Positions 36,501 through 45,600 are shown, counted from the stretch's first letter. The stretch: 64,000 nucleotides of DNA from Alphaproteobacteria bacterium (GCA_030431875.1 JAUIIG010000004.1:1-64000); one strand, 5' to 3'. Made by a program: numbers and translations. The notes: generated from the letters alone by a model not told the origin.

Positions 36501-37136
36501 TTAGCGGATCACGCGACCTCCCTCGACAAATTCGAGCCAAGCCAGGTCCATCACGTGGCGCACCAGCGGCAACAGGCGTTCAGGCTGGTTGCAGCCGATG
36601 TTGACCGAGGAAAAGCTGTAATCGTCTCCTTCGGCACGCTCCATCTCCAGCAGCTGGCAATGCATGTAGAGTTCGCCCCCGTCCCAGGTGCCTACCGAAT
36701 GGTCGAAGGTGCCGCTCTCCTCGGCCAGCGCATTGAGCTGCGCCAAATCCGCTGCTGACAGATCGCGGCGGCGTGTCTCCCGTTCTTCCCACCCGCTTTC
36801 CAGCCTGTCTCCTCCGCCGAACTCGATCCAGGCGCGGCCGTCGTCGCGTTCGCTGATCACGGCGTAGCGGAAAAACACCGAATGGCCGTGGGTAAAGGTG
36901 AAACGCGTGATCCGGGCGATCCCTTCAGGCGTGCCGTGCCACAGCGGCCCCTGTCCCGCGCCGCACAGCTGGCTTTGCGACCATCCGGCATAGGCCGTGC
37001 TTGACCAGACTTCCGACGGCAGCAGGTTGCACTGCGGTCCGGCCTGCCGGTGCGTCGCGGATTCACCGATGGCAGCAGGTGTGGTGCAGGCGCAGACCAA
37101 ACCCGCCAGCAATCCGCTGGCGAACCTCAGATCCAT
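36501..37136 (-). CDS. Putative lipoprotein of unknown function
   Basis: 211 residues from the ATG at 37136, which overlaps the hemH 3' end by ten bases; a longer upstream frame is inside hemH. MDLRFASGLLAGLVCAC looks like a lipoprotein signal with Cys17. The mature protein has four further cysteines (QCNLLPSEVW, SQLCGAGQG, MHCQLLEME, NIGCNQPERL), suggesting disulfides in the envelope. I recognise no family. Tight packing between hemH and the membrane-protein gene suggests co-transcription. Confidence 0.7.
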   Translation of the reverse strand: MDLRFASGLLAGLVCACTTPAAIGESATHRQAGPQCNLLPSEVWSSTAYAGWSQSQLCGAGQGPLWHGTPEGIARITRFTFTHGHSVFFRYAVISERDDGRAWIEFGGGDRLESGWEERETRRRDLSAADLAQLNALAEESGTFDHSVGTWDGGELYMHCQLLEMERAEGDDYSFSSVNIGCNQPERLLPLVRHVMDLAWLEFVEGGRVIR

Positions 37137-38149
37137 CCGCCCAGCTCGCGGCGGATGATCGTCTCCAGCATGGCCATGCCCGGCGCGCTGGTGTTGAGGC
37201 AGGAGAGCGTGGCGAACTTCTCGCCGCCGGCTTCGAGGAACTGTTCCTTGCCGCGGATCGCCAGCTCTTCCAGCGTTTCGAGGCAGTCGGCGGAGAAGCC
37301 CGGCGCGGCGATGGCGAGGCGCTTCGTGCCCATGGCCGCTTCTTCCTCCAGCGTGGTGTCGGTCGCCGGTTCCAGCCACTTGGCGCGGCCGAAGCGGCTC
37401 TGGAACGTCGTCACCATGCGCAAATCCGGACGGCCAAGCGCTTCCTCGAGCAGTCGCGCAGTCTTGCGGCAGTGGCAATGGTAGGGATCGCCAAGGTCAA
37501 GCGTGCGCTGCGGCATGCCGTGGAAGCTCAGCAGCAAGACCTCGGGCACGAAATCGAGCGCGTCGAGCTGGCTGCCGAGGTCCTTGGCGAGCGCGTCGAT
37601 ATAGGCGGGGTCGTCGTGATAGGGCGGCAGGGTGCGCAGACTCGCCTGCCAGCGCCGCTTGCGCAACCAGTCCGCCGCCTTGTCGACCACGGTCGCGGTC
37701 GTGGCGGCGCAATATTGCGGATAAAGCGGGGCGAGGAGCACGCGTTCGCAGCCACCGTCCATCAGCGATTCGAGCGCTTCTGGGATCGACGGCTTGCCAT
37801 AGCGCATGGCCCATTCGACCGTGACGGAATCGCCCAGCCGTTCCTGCAGGCCGACCGCCTGGTCCGCCGTGATCGCGGCCAGCGGAGAGCCCTTGTCAGT
37901 CCAGACTTCCTTGTAGGCCGCCGCGCTCTTGGCCGGACGGGTGTTGAGGATAATGCCGCGCAGGATCGGCTGCCAGACAGCGGCGGGAATCTCGATCACG
38001 CGCTTGTCCGACAGGAATTCGCCAAGGTAGCGGCGCACCGCGCCGGTCTCGGGCGCCTCGGGGGTGCCAAGGTTCACCACCAGCACGCCCACTTTTCCCG
38101 ATTTCACCGGCGGATGGTCCGCCGACAGCTGTTGCTGTGTCCAGGTCAT
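37127..38149 (-). CDS. hemH: Ferrochelatase
   Basis: 340 residues. It inserts Fe2+ into protoporphyrin IX, the final step of haem synthesis. VGVLVVNLGTPEAPETGAVRRYL opens the protein, LAPLYPQYCAATTATV follows, and the catalytic-His signature LLLSFHGMPQRTLDLGDPYHCHC is intact. GFSADCLETLEELAIRGKEQF is the conserved C-terminal metal-site region. Its start overlaps the stop of the molybdopterin-dehydrogenase gene as ATGA. Confidence 0.95.
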   Translation of the reverse strand: MTWTQQQLSADHPPVKSGKVGVLVVNLGTPEAPETGAVRRYLGEFLSDKRVIEIPAAVWQPILRGIILNTRPAKSAAAYKEVWTDKGSPLAAITADQAVGLQERLGDSVTVEWAMRYGKPSIPEALESLMDGGCERVLLAPLYPQYCAATTATVVDKAADWLRKRRWQASLRTLPPYHDDPAYIDALAKDLGSQLDALDFVPEVLLLSFHGMPQRTLDLGDPYHCHCRKTARLLEEALGRPDLRMVTTFQSRFGRAKWLEPATDTTLEEEAAMGTKRLAIAAPGFSADCLETLEELAIRGKEQFLEAGGEKFATLSCLNTSAPGMAMLETIIRRELGGWI

Positions 38150-40419
38150 ACCAGGGCCGATAGCAGCGGCAGGCGGCGCAAGCGAAGCCCTGTTGCGCTG
38201 AAAAATGCATTGGCTACTGCCGGGGCGACCGGCGGCACGCCGATCTCACCGGGATCGAAAGGGGCCTCATCGCTGTCGACCAGCTCCACTTCGATCTCCG
38301 GACAGTCTGCCAGCGCCGGAAGGTCCAGCGCTGCCAGCCGCTGCTGCGCGGGCAGGCCTTGCGCGTAGTCGACACCACATCCCAGCGCCATGGCGAGGCC
38401 GAAGACCAGCCCGCCCTCGACCTGCTGCAATGCAATGTCGCGGTTGACCACGCGGCCCAGGTTGGCGCTGGCGAACAGTCGCCGCACGCGCACGCCGCCT
38501 TCACCGGCACTGGCTTCGGCGACCACGGCAATCCGTCCGACTGCGTCTCCCAGTTGCATGCGGTGACAGGCGATCCCCTGCCCGCTACCCGCCACGCCGC
38601 CGTCCCATTCGGCCAGCCGCGCGGCGCGTTGCAGCACGTCGGCCAGTAGCGCGTCCTGCCCCAGCATGGCCACGCGGTAGCTCATCGGCTCGCGTTCGAG
38701 GCGGTGGGCGAGTTCGTCAATGAAGCTCTCCCGCATGAAGCAGGTCACGCCATCGGCCTGCCCACGCATGGGCGCCGTCGGCAGCAGCAGGCTGACCGGC
38801 ACATGTTCCACCGAGAGGTCGGGGATATTGTAGGGCGGCGACAGGCCCGCGACCGCCATCGGATCAGCCTCGCCTTCCAGCGCGTCGATGGCAGCCCAGG
38901 TCACTTCGTTGTCGAACAGACGCCGGCCGAATTCGCGCATGGTGGGCGGGCTGGCGACCCGTGCGCGCAGGCGGCGGATATTGCCCGAATCGTCGGTCTC
39001 GGCGGCCATGACCCCGGCCATGGGTGCGCGCGGATAGCTGGCGACCATTTCCTGCCAGCGCGACCAGGTCAGCTGCACCGGCTGGCCTGCCTCGCGCGCC
39101 AGCAGGGCGACTTCGATCGCCACCTGGTTGTCCAGCCGCCGGTCAAAGCTGCCACCAGCTGCCACCGGGTAGAGCACGACACGGGACGCGCTCATGTCCA
39201 GCGCCTTGGCCGCCGCCTCGCGGGCAGCCTCGGGTGCCTGCGTGGGCAGCCACAGTTCCAGCGTGCCATCCTGCAAACGCGCCGTGGCCGTAGTGGTCTC
39301 GATCGTCGCATGCGCGCCCGGTGCCGCATCGTACCTCAGCGCGAGATCGAAATCGTAGCCCTCGATGCCGTTGCCGCGTTTTTCGATGATGGAACCGCCC
39401 GGCGCACTCAGGGCATCGGCGAGCAGGTCTTCCATGCTGGTCGTATTGACCGGGCGTTCGACCGCAAAGCGCGGGGCGATCTTCTGCAGCGCCTGTTCGG
39501 CAGCCCACCAGTTATCGGCAATGGCGGCCAGCCAGCGCTTCGATTCGACCAGCTTGATCAGCCCGCGTTGCCCCGCCGCCAGCGAGGCATCGTATTCCAG
39601 CAGCTCGCACTTGTCCTGCGGGCCGTGACGGATGGCGGCATAGACCATGCCCGGCAAGCGCACGTCACCGGCGAAGACATAGGTGCCATCGACCTTGGAC
39701 GGCAGGTCCAGCCGGGGAAAGGCGAGCGGCAGTTCGCGTTCGGCAACGCCGTCCACCGGCGCACTTTCGGCAGGAGCCTCGGACCGCAAGGGCGGCGGAT
39801 CGGGCGGATCGTGGCGCCCGGCCTCCAGCGCCAGGTCTGCGAAGCTGGCGGCATTGGCATCGTGGTAGATCACCCCGTTTTCGGCGCGACACTGTTCCCA
39901 TGGCACGTCCCAGCGCTCAGCCGCAGCCATGGCAAGCATGGCCCGCGCGGCAGCACCCGCCTCGCGGCAGGCCTGCTCGTAAGCGGCCAGGGTGGTGCCG
40001 CCAGCGGTTACGGTGAAGCGGTTGTCCTGCGCCCAGTTGCGCAGCAAGAGGTCGTCCGGCTCGTTCGCCAGCGCGGGGATGGTCGGCCGCCACAGCGGCG
40101 ACCATGCAGCGGCCAGCGGGACATTGGCATAGGCCCCGCTGACAGGAGCGGGCTCGACCGCCACCTGCCGCCAGTCCGCGCCCAGTTCCATGGCGACGAT
40201 CTGCGGCAAGAGGGTGGTGACGCCCTGCCCCATTTCCAGCTGCGGCACGGCAACGGTAACGACGCCATCTTCGGCGATCTTCAACCAGGCATCGACGGCG
40301 ATCTCGCCGTCACCCGGTTGCAGGGGATTGTCGAACGAGCGCGGCACCAGGCTCCAGGCCACCAGCAGGCCGCCGCCGACGGCGGCCCCTGCCAGCAATC
40401 CGCGCCGCGTGACCTTCAT
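38146..40419 (-). CDS. Molybdopterin-binding aldehyde/isoquinoline dehydrogenase large subunit (IorB-like)
   Basis: 757 residues. A twin-arginine-type N terminus (KVTRRGLLAGAAVGGGLLVAW) precedes repeated molybdopterin-binding segments. PQLEMGQGVTTLLPQIVAMELG, PVAAGGSFDRRLDNQVAIE, LLPTAPMRGQADG and the C-terminal DPGEIGVPPVAPAVANAFF are seen; the Glu of the last is in the position of the base in the xanthine oxidase family. The normal partner, a small [2Fe-2S] IorA-like subunit, is not adjacent. The flanking genes are hemH and an Mrp ATPase. Substrate unknown; the protein is probably exported folded with its cofactor. Confidence 0.85.
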   Translation of the reverse strand: MKVTRRGLLAGAAVGGGLLVAWSLVPRSFDNPLQPGDGEIAVDAWLKIAEDGVVTVAVPQLEMGQGVTTLLPQIVAMELGADWRQVAVEPAPVSGAYANVPLAAAWSPLWRPTIPALANEPDDLLLRNWAQDNRFTVTAGGTTLAAYEQACREAGAAARAMLAMAAAERWDVPWEQCRAENGVIYHDANAASFADLALEAGRHDPPDPPPLRSEAPAESAPVDGVAERELPLAFPRLDLPSKVDGTYVFAGDVRLPGMVYAAIRHGPQDKCELLEYDASLAAGQRGLIKLVESKRWLAAIADNWWAAEQALQKIAPRFAVERPVNTTSMEDLLADALSAPGGSIIEKRGNGIEGYDFDLALRYDAAPGAHATIETTTATARLQDGTLELWLPTQAPEAAREAAAKALDMSASRVVLYPVAAGGSFDRRLDNQVAIEVALLAREAGQPVQLTWSRWQEMVASYPRAPMAGVMAAETDDSGNIRRLRARVASPPTMREFGRRLFDNEVTWAAIDALEGEADPMAVAGLSPPYNIPDLSVEHVPVSLLLPTAPMRGQADGVTCFMRESFIDELAHRLEREPMSYRVAMLGQDALLADVLQRAARLAEWDGGVAGSGQGIACHRMQLGDAVGRIAVVAEASAGEGGVRVRRLFASANLGRVVNRDIALQQVEGGLVFGLAMALGCGVDYAQGLPAQQRLAALDLPALADCPEIEVELVDSDEAPFDPGEIGVPPVAPAVANAFFSATGLRLRRLPLLSALV

Positions 40420-40422
40420 GGC

Positions 40423-41391
40423 CTAGCCCTGGCCACCTGACAGGTAATTGGCGACTTGCGCCGCGATCCCGGCAAAGTGCGGGCCGTGCTGGGTCTCGTT
40501 GGCGGCCGGCGGCTGGCCGCTGTCGCTCGCCACGCGGATTTCCATCGCCAGCGGCACCCGGCCCAGGAAGGGCACGCCCAGCGCCTGCGCGGCAGCCTCG
40601 GTCCCGCCCTGCCCGAAAGGTGCGCTCACCGCGCCGCATTCGGGACAGAGATAGCCCGCCATGTTCTCCACCAGCCCGATGATCGGCACCTTGGCCTGTT
40701 TGAACAGGTCGATGGCGCGGGTGGCGTCGATAAGTGCAAGGTCCTGCGGGGTGGAGACCACAACGGCACCGGCCGGCTTGAAGTTCTGCAGCATCGACAG
40801 CTGCACGTCGCCCGTGCCCGGCGGCAGGTCGACCAGCAGCGTGTCAGCCTCGCCCCAGTCGGCTTCCATCAGCTGTTCCAGCGCCTTGCCCACCATCGGC
40901 CCGCGCCAGGCAATCGCCCGGCCCGGCTCGATCAGCTGGCCCATGGACAGCATGGTAACGCCGAATTCGGTTTCGACCGGGATCAGCGTCTGCCCCTCGG
41001 CCCGCACTTTCTCGTTGGCGGTGCCCAGCAACAACGGCTGCGACGGGCCGTAGATGTCGGCATCGACCACGCCCACCTTCATGCCGCTGTTGGCTAGCGC
41101 CACGGCAAGGTTGGCGGTGAGGGTCGACTTGCCGACGCCGCCCTTGCCCGAGCCAACCACCACGATCTTGCGTTCGCGCTTGTCGGCCATCAGCGCCACG
41201 CGCACTTCGTTGACCTCGGGCAAGGCGCCCACGGCCTGCTCCAGCTCGCGCTGCAATTGCGCCATGGCGCTGCGGCCAAGGCCGCTGGCGTCAGCAACGA
41301 TGGTGGCCACACCCTCGGCAAATTTGGCCGAGCGGACCATGCCGGACAGTTCTGCAGGGATGGCGGATTTGATGACGTCTTCGCTACTCAT
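40423..41391 (-). CDS. Mrp/NBP35-family iron-sulfur carrier ATPase
   Basis: 322 residues. The deviant Walker A GSGKGGVGKSTLTANLAVAL sits near residue 81. DADIYGPSQP and VDLPPGTGDVQLSM are the switch and Walker B elements. The C-terminal YLCPECGA contributes the CxxC pair that holds a bridging iron-sulfur cluster in the dimer. A shortened N-terminal MIP18-like segment precedes the P-loop. It is expected to deliver Fe-S clusters to client enzymes. It is divergent from hflK across 94 bases and lies three bases before the molybdo-enzyme gene, whose partner would need Fe-S clusters. Confidence 0.92.
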   Translation of the reverse strand: MSSEDVIKSAIPAELSGMVRSAKFAEGVATIVADASGLGRSAMAQLQRELEQAVGALPEVNEVRVALMADKRERKIVVVGSGKGGVGKSTLTANLAVALANSGMKVGVVDADIYGPSQPLLLGTANEKVRAEGQTLIPVETEFGVTMLSMGQLIEPGRAIAWRGPMVGKALEQLMEADWGEADTLLVDLPPGTGDVQLSMLQNFKPAGAVVVSTPQDLALIDATRAIDLFKQAKVPIIGLVENMAGYLCPECGAVSAPFGQGGTEAAAQALGVPFLGRVPLAMEIRVASDSGQPPAANETQHGPHFAGIAAQVANYLSGGQG

Positions 41392-41485
41392 GGAGCGGTG
41401 GACTAGCGCGTCCCCGCGCCAAGGTCAGCATTATTGCTCACCAGACCCCCTGTTTTTTGGAGAAAGCGTTCCTATAGAGGAAGGC

Positions 41486-42721
41486 ATGACAATTTTGGGC
41501 GGGTTTTTCGAAAGGTTTGGCCTGGCAATGGCTGGCAAGCGCAATCCCTGGGGCCAGCCCCCGGGCGGTGGTGACGGTGGTAGCAACGATGGCGGCTCCG
41601 GCGGCGGCGATGACGGGACTGGCGACACTCCCGAAGCTGGCGCCGGTAGTAGCGGCGGCGATGCACCGCCCCCGCGCGGTCCGCGCAATCCCTGGCTGCC
41701 GGGTGGCGGCAACGATCGCGGCCGGCGGTCGGCAAATATCGAGGATATCTTCAAGGGCCGGGGCGGCCCGCGCCGTGGTGGCGGCTCCGGCGGTGGCGGC
41801 GGCGGACCGAGCTTCCGCATTCCGCAGCGCCCCGACGGCAAGAGCTGGTTCCCCATCGGCATGGCCGCGATTGTCGCGGTCTGGATCCTGGTCACCTCGA
41901 TCCACTTCATCCAGCCACGCGAGCAGGGCGTGGTAACCTGGATGGGCGGCCAGTATTCGCGCACGCTCAGCCCTGGCACCCAGTACACGCTGCCCTGGCC
42001 GATCCAGATGGTGGAGGTGGAAAACGTCTCCATCATCCGCCGCAACACCATCGGCGAAGGCGAGGAAAACCTGATCCTGACGGGCGACCAGAACCTGGTC
42101 GACCTCAGCTATCTCGTGCGCTGGAACATCAAGGACCTCGTCCAGTACAAGTTCCAGCTGGCGGACCCGACGGAGACGCTGCAGGAAGCCGCCGAATCGG
42201 CCATGCGCGCCGCCGTTGCGGAAACCGATCTCGACACAGTGCTATCGGGTGAAGGCCGCGAACAAGTGGAAACGCGCGTCCGTTCCAAGATGCAGACAAT
42301 TCTCGATTCCTACGGTGCCGGCATCCAGGTGCAGGGCGTGGAAATAGCCCGGACCGAGGCTCCGCAGCAGGTGATCGAGGCCTTCAACGATGTGCTCGCC
42401 GCAAGGCAGGACGCCGAGCGCAATCTCAACGATGCGCGCCGTTACGAACAGCAGGTGCTGGCCCGCGCTGAAGGTAGCGCGGCGGAGTTCAACGAGATCT
42501 ACGAGCAGTATCGCCTTGCTCCCGAAGTGACGCGCAGGCGCCTCTATTACGAAACCATGGAAGCCGTGCTGCGCGACACCGACAAGACGATTGTCGAAGC
42601 CGATGGCGTGACGCCTTACCTGCCGCTGCCCGAAGTGCAGCGCCGCCGTAACGCCTCGCAGGGACCGACGCTGACGGTGACCCCGTCCGAAGGCCAGCAA
42701 GCCGCACAGGGAGGCCAGTAA
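41486..42721 (+). CDS. hflK: Membrane protease modulator HflK
   Basis: 411 residues from the ATG at 41486 with GAGGAAGG upstream; an ATG at 41528 (MAGKRNPWG) is an alternative. A Gly/Asp/Pro-rich cytoplasmic N terminus of about 115 residues leads to one membrane helix (PIGMAAIVAVWILVTSIHFI). An SPFH/prohibitin domain follows (EQGVVTWMGGQYSRTLSPG, VDLSYLVRWNIKD) and a coiled-coil helix. HflK forms a large complex with HflC around FtsH and limits its proteolysis. hflC follows after one base. Confidence 0.93.
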   Translation: MTILGGFFERFGLAMAGKRNPWGQPPGGGDGGSNDGGSGGGDDGTGDTPEAGAGSSGGDAPPPRGPRNPWLPGGGNDRGRRSANIEDIFKGRGGPRRGGGSGGGGGGPSFRIPQRPDGKSWFPIGMAAIVAVWILVTSIHFIQPREQGVVTWMGGQYSRTLSPGTQYTLPWPIQMVEVENVSIIRRNTIGEGEENLILTGDQNLVDLSYLVRWNIKDLVQYKFQLADPTETLQEAAESAMRAAVAETDLDTVLSGEGREQVETRVRSKMQTILDSYGAGIQVQGVEIARTEAPQQVIEAFNDVLAARQDAERNLNDARRYEQQVLARAEGSAAEFNEIYEQYRLAPEVTRRRLYYETMEAVLRDTDKTIVEADGVTPYLPLPEVQRRRNASQGPTLTVTPSEGQQAAQGGQ

Positions 42722-42722
42722 C

Positions 42723-43559
42723 ATGTGGCAGCGCTACAAGAGCCTTTTCATCTTCGCCATCGTGGCCGTGGTCGTGGCGATGAGCTCGACCGTGATCGTG
42801 CCGGAAACGCACCAGGCTGTGGTGATCCGCACCGGTGAACCGGTGCGTGTGATCAACCGTTTCGACCCCGACCAGGCCTATGGCGAAGGCGCGGGCATCG
42901 CCTGGCGTATTCCTCTCCTCGAGCGGGTACAGATGGTCGACCGGCGGATCCTTGCCCTCGACATGGAAGACGAGACCGTGCTGTCGGAAGACCAGCAGCG
43001 GCTCGAGGTCAACGCCTATGCCCGTTACCGCATCTACGATCCGGTACTGTTTGTGGAGACTACTGCGAGCGAGGAACAGCTGGTCAACCAGCTCGAACCC
43101 ATCCTTACCTCGGTGCTGCGGCAGGAGCTGGGTCGCAACGAATTTGCCGACCTGCTGACGCCAGAACGTGGCCGCGCCATGACGGCGATCCGCAACGCGC
43201 TGGACCGGCAGGCCCGCCAGTACGGTGCCCAAGTGATCGACGTGCGCATCAAACAGGCTGACTTGCCCGTGGGCACGCCGCTGGATGCCGCCTTCAACCG
43301 CATGCGGTCGGACCGGCAGGAAGAGGCGGAGACGATCCGCGCCGGCGGCCGCCGCGATGCGCAGATCATCGAGGCCGAGGCCGACGCCCGCGCCGCGCAG
43401 ATCTACGCCGAGGCCTACAACCAGGACCCGGGCTTCTATGATTTCTACCGCGCCATGCAGTCTTACCGCATGACCTTCATGTCGGGCGACGGCGAGAGTG
43501 CGATCATCATGAGCCCGGATAACGAGTACCTGCGGCAGTTCCGCAGCCCCGGTCGCTAG
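42723..43559 (+). CDS. hflC: Membrane protease modulator HflC
   Basis: 278 residues. An N-terminal membrane helix (SLFIFAIVAVVVAMSSTVIV) is followed by the SPFH domain: ETHQAVVIRTGEPVRVI, VNAYARYRIYDPVLF and IDVRIKQADLPVGT. A coiled coil rich in EAEADARAAQIYAEAY follows, with a C-terminal SYRMTFMSGDGESAIIMSPDNEYLR motif. It is the HflK partner. One base separates it from hflK, and a 153-base gap leads to the Do-type protease gene. Confidence 0.93.
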   Translation: MWQRYKSLFIFAIVAVVVAMSSTVIVPETHQAVVIRTGEPVRVINRFDPDQAYGEGAGIAWRIPLLERVQMVDRRILALDMEDETVLSEDQQRLEVNAYARYRIYDPVLFVETTASEEQLVNQLEPILTSVLRQELGRNEFADLLTPERGRAMTAIRNALDRQARQYGAQVIDVRIKQADLPVGTPLDAAFNRMRSDRQEEAETIRAGGRRDAQIIEAEADARAAQIYAEAYNQDPGFYDFYRAMQSYRMTFMSGDGESAIIMSPDNEYLRQFRSPGR

Positions 43560-43643
43560 GCCCTTGCAGGCTGTCGATTACATCTGTCGTTAAACGCGTG
43601 TTCAGCCTCACTGGAGTGTGTGGCGACCCTCGGGACGACAGAA

Positions 43644-43673
43644 CTTGAAACCAATCCGGCCGCCGGGCGCTAT
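43644..43673 (+). promoter_or_regulatory. Candidate promoter before the Do-type protease
   Basis: CTTGAAA at 43644-43650 resembles the -35 of heat-shock sigma-32 promoters and also reads as TTGAAA for the housekeeping factor. CGCTAT lies 17 bases further (43668-43673). The predicted start would leave a leader of about 35 bases before the GTG. The -10 match is only fair, so this is a candidate. Confidence 0.35.
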
Positions 43674-43712
43674 TTCCGGCGAGACCGCTTGAGACGAAGG
43701 ACATAAAAGGAC

Positions 43713-45254
43713 GTGAAGCCTGTGCGATACTCCTACGCTATCACTTCGGCCCTGCTTGCAGGTGGCGCTACCGTAACCATGCTGACCGGCTTCCCTGCCG
43801 GGGCGCAGGTGGCCCAGAACGACCGCATCCACATGGAAAATGCCGTGCCCGTGGCAGGCGCTCCGGCCAGCTTCGCTGACCTTACCGAGGTGCTGCAGCC
43901 GGCAGTGGTGAACATTTCCACCCGCCAGTCGATCCAGGTCCCGCAGCAGCAAAGTCCGTTCGACCAGTTCTTCAACCGCCGTCGCGGCGGCGGCGGCAAC
44001 AATGGTCCAACCACGCGCGAGGCAACCTCGCTGGGTTCGGGCTTCATCGTCTCGGCAGACGGCTATGTCGTCACCAACAACCACGTCGTCGCGCCCGATG
44101 CGCGCGCCACGCTGGAAGAGGTGACCGTGACCCTTCCCGACGGGCAGGAATACGAAGCCGAACTGGTCGGCACCGATCCCTCGTCCGACCTCGCCGTGCT
44201 GAAGATTTCGCGCGCCGAGCCCTTCCCCTTCGTGCGCTTCGGCGACTCGGCCCAGGCCCGCGTGGGTGACTGGGTGATCGCCATCGGCAACCCCTTCGGC
44301 CTTGGCGGAACGGTCACCAGCGGCATCGTCTCGGCGGTGCAGCGCAACACCGGCCAGGGCGGCGCCTACGACCGCTACATCCAGACCGACGCGGCCATCA
44401 ACCGCGGCAATTCCGGCGGCCCACTGTTCGACATGCAAGGAAATGTCATCGGCATCAACAATGCCATCCTCTCGCCTTCGGGCGGCAGTGTCGGCATCGG
44501 CCTTGCCATCCCGGCAGAAGACGCCTCGCCGATCGTGCAGGCGCTGATCAACGGCGAGGAAATCCTGCGCGGCTATATCGGCGTGCGCATCCAGCCGGTC
44601 GACGATGACATCGCCGAGGCGCTGGGCATCGAGGAAGACCGCGGCGAGCTGGTGCAGAGCGTCCAGCCCGGCGAAGCCGCCGAAGCGGCTGGCCTGCGCG
44701 CTGGCGACGTGGTGGTATCGGTCAACAACGAGGACGTGACGCCCGAGAACACCCTGTCGCGCATCGTCGCCAACATCGCTCCCGGCACCCGCGTACCGCT
44801 GACCTATATCCGCAACGGCGAACGCAACCGCGTGACCCTGACCGTCGGTCGCCGCCCGAGCGACGAGGAACTGATGCAGCAGCAGATGTTCCAGAACGAA
44901 GACGAAGCGGCACCGCAGGACAACACGCCCGACAAGGGTGCCGGCCTGATGCAGGAACTGCTAGGAATCGACGCGGTCGAGATTACCCCGCAGATCGCGC
45001 GCCAGCTGGGCGTGGCGGACGACACCACCGGTATCGCCATCACCGCAGTTGATCCGAACTCGGATGCAGCACGGCGCGGGCTGGCCCGCCGGGTGATGAT
45101 CCTGGGCGCCAACGGCCAGTCGATCGCCAATGTCGAGGAGCTGGAAGCCATCCTCTCCGACGCGCGCGACGCAGGCCGCGAAGCCGTGCTGCTGCGCCTG
45201 CAGGCACCGGGCGGACTGACCCAGTCGGTGCCCGTGCGATTTATGGATCAGTAA
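43713..45254 (+). CDS. Do/DegP-family periplasmic serine endopeptidase
   Basis: 513 residues from a GTG at 43713. AAAAGG is very close to this GTG, so the in-frame GTG three codons later is a possible start. A signal region ends near GFPAGAQVAQ. The protease triad is His124 (TNNHVV), Asp159 (SSDLAVLK) and Ser234 (RGNSGGPLF). Two PDZ domains follow (GYIGVRIQPVDDDIAEALG and the C-terminal EITPQIARQLGVADDTTG region). It degrades or refolds misfolded envelope proteins. Location after hflKC and before a PBP gives an envelope quality-control neighbourhood. A strong terminator follows. Confidence 0.93.
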   Translation: MKPVRYSYAITSALLAGGATVTMLTGFPAGAQVAQNDRIHMENAVPVAGAPASFADLTEVLQPAVVNISTRQSIQVPQQQSPFDQFFNRRRGGGGNNGPTTREATSLGSGFIVSADGYVVTNNHVVAPDARATLEEVTVTLPDGQEYEAELVGTDPSSDLAVLKISRAEPFPFVRFGDSAQARVGDWVIAIGNPFGLGGTVTSGIVSAVQRNTGQGGAYDRYIQTDAAINRGNSGGPLFDMQGNVIGINNAILSPSGGSVGIGLAIPAEDASPIVQALINGEEILRGYIGVRIQPVDDDIAEALGIEEDRGELVQSVQPGEAAEAAGLRAGDVVVSVNNEDVTPENTLSRIVANIAPGTRVPLTYIRNGERNRVTLTVGRRPSDEELMQQQMFQNEDEAAPQDNTPDKGAGLMQELLGIDAVEITPQIARQLGVADDTTGIAITAVDPNSDAARRGLARRVMILGANGQSIANVEELEAILSDARDAGREAVLLRLQAPGGLTQSVPVRFMDQ

Positions 45255-45274
45255 GAGCAACTGAACGTTTCAAA

Positions 45275-45309
45275 GGGCCGCTCCTGCCTTGGCGGGGGCG
45301 GCCTTTTTT
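45275..45309 (+). terminator. Rho-independent terminator after the Do-type protease
   Basis: GGCCGCTCCTGC pairs with GCGGGGGCGGCC (12 pairs including two G-T) around a CTTG loop at 45276-45303. It is followed directly by TTTTTT, 20 bases after the protease stop codon. A short A-run precedes the stem, so weak activity in the reverse direction is possible. Confidence 0.9.
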
Positions 45310-45310
45310 G

Positions 45311-45550
45311 GTTTTTCGCTCACGCCTCCGCGTGAGCGTCCTCGCTATGCGCGCAGCAAAGCTGCGCCCGCTGCGGGCGGGCAGTCGCCCTAGCGGGCCT
45401 GCGGCCCGTTGCCGGAGCCCGTGGGCTACAAAGCGCTGGCTTCGTCCGCGACCAGCGGACGACCGAGCGCGACTGCGCGACCCGCAGGTGCCGCGTAGCG
45501 TAGCGGAGCGAACAGCGCCGAGGACGAGCCTGCGGAGGCAGGCTCATGAG
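45311..45550 (+). repeat. Composite hairpin-ended intergenic repeat, copy B
   Basis: This fills most of the gene-free stretch 45255-45600. The left hairpin is at 45317-45338 (CGCTCACGC/GCGTGAGCG, loop CTCC) and is followed by GTCCTCGC and a body related to copy A. The right hairpin is at 45526-45545 (GAGCCTGC/GCAGGCTC, loop GGAG, i.e. CTCC on the other strand), preceded by CGAGGAC. The inner right part, read on the minus strand, matches the left half of copy C for about 120 bases (shared GCTGTTCGCTCCGC, GTCGCGCAGTCGCGCTCGG). No coding potential is seen. Confidence 0.8.
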
Positions 45551-45600
45551 ACAAAAGATCTAGCGAGGACCCACCGACGGAGGCGGCCTCGACAAACGAA
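45551..45600 (-). repeat. Decayed end of a further repeat copy abutting copy B
   Basis: On the minus strand this reads CGTTTGTCGAGGCCGCCTCC then GTCCTCGCTAGA, matching the end of copy A. Its hairpin stem is no longer perfect. Copy B begins immediately after CTAGA, as if the newer element had joined or inserted into an older one. It ends at the stop codon of the PBP1A gene. Confidence 0.55.
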
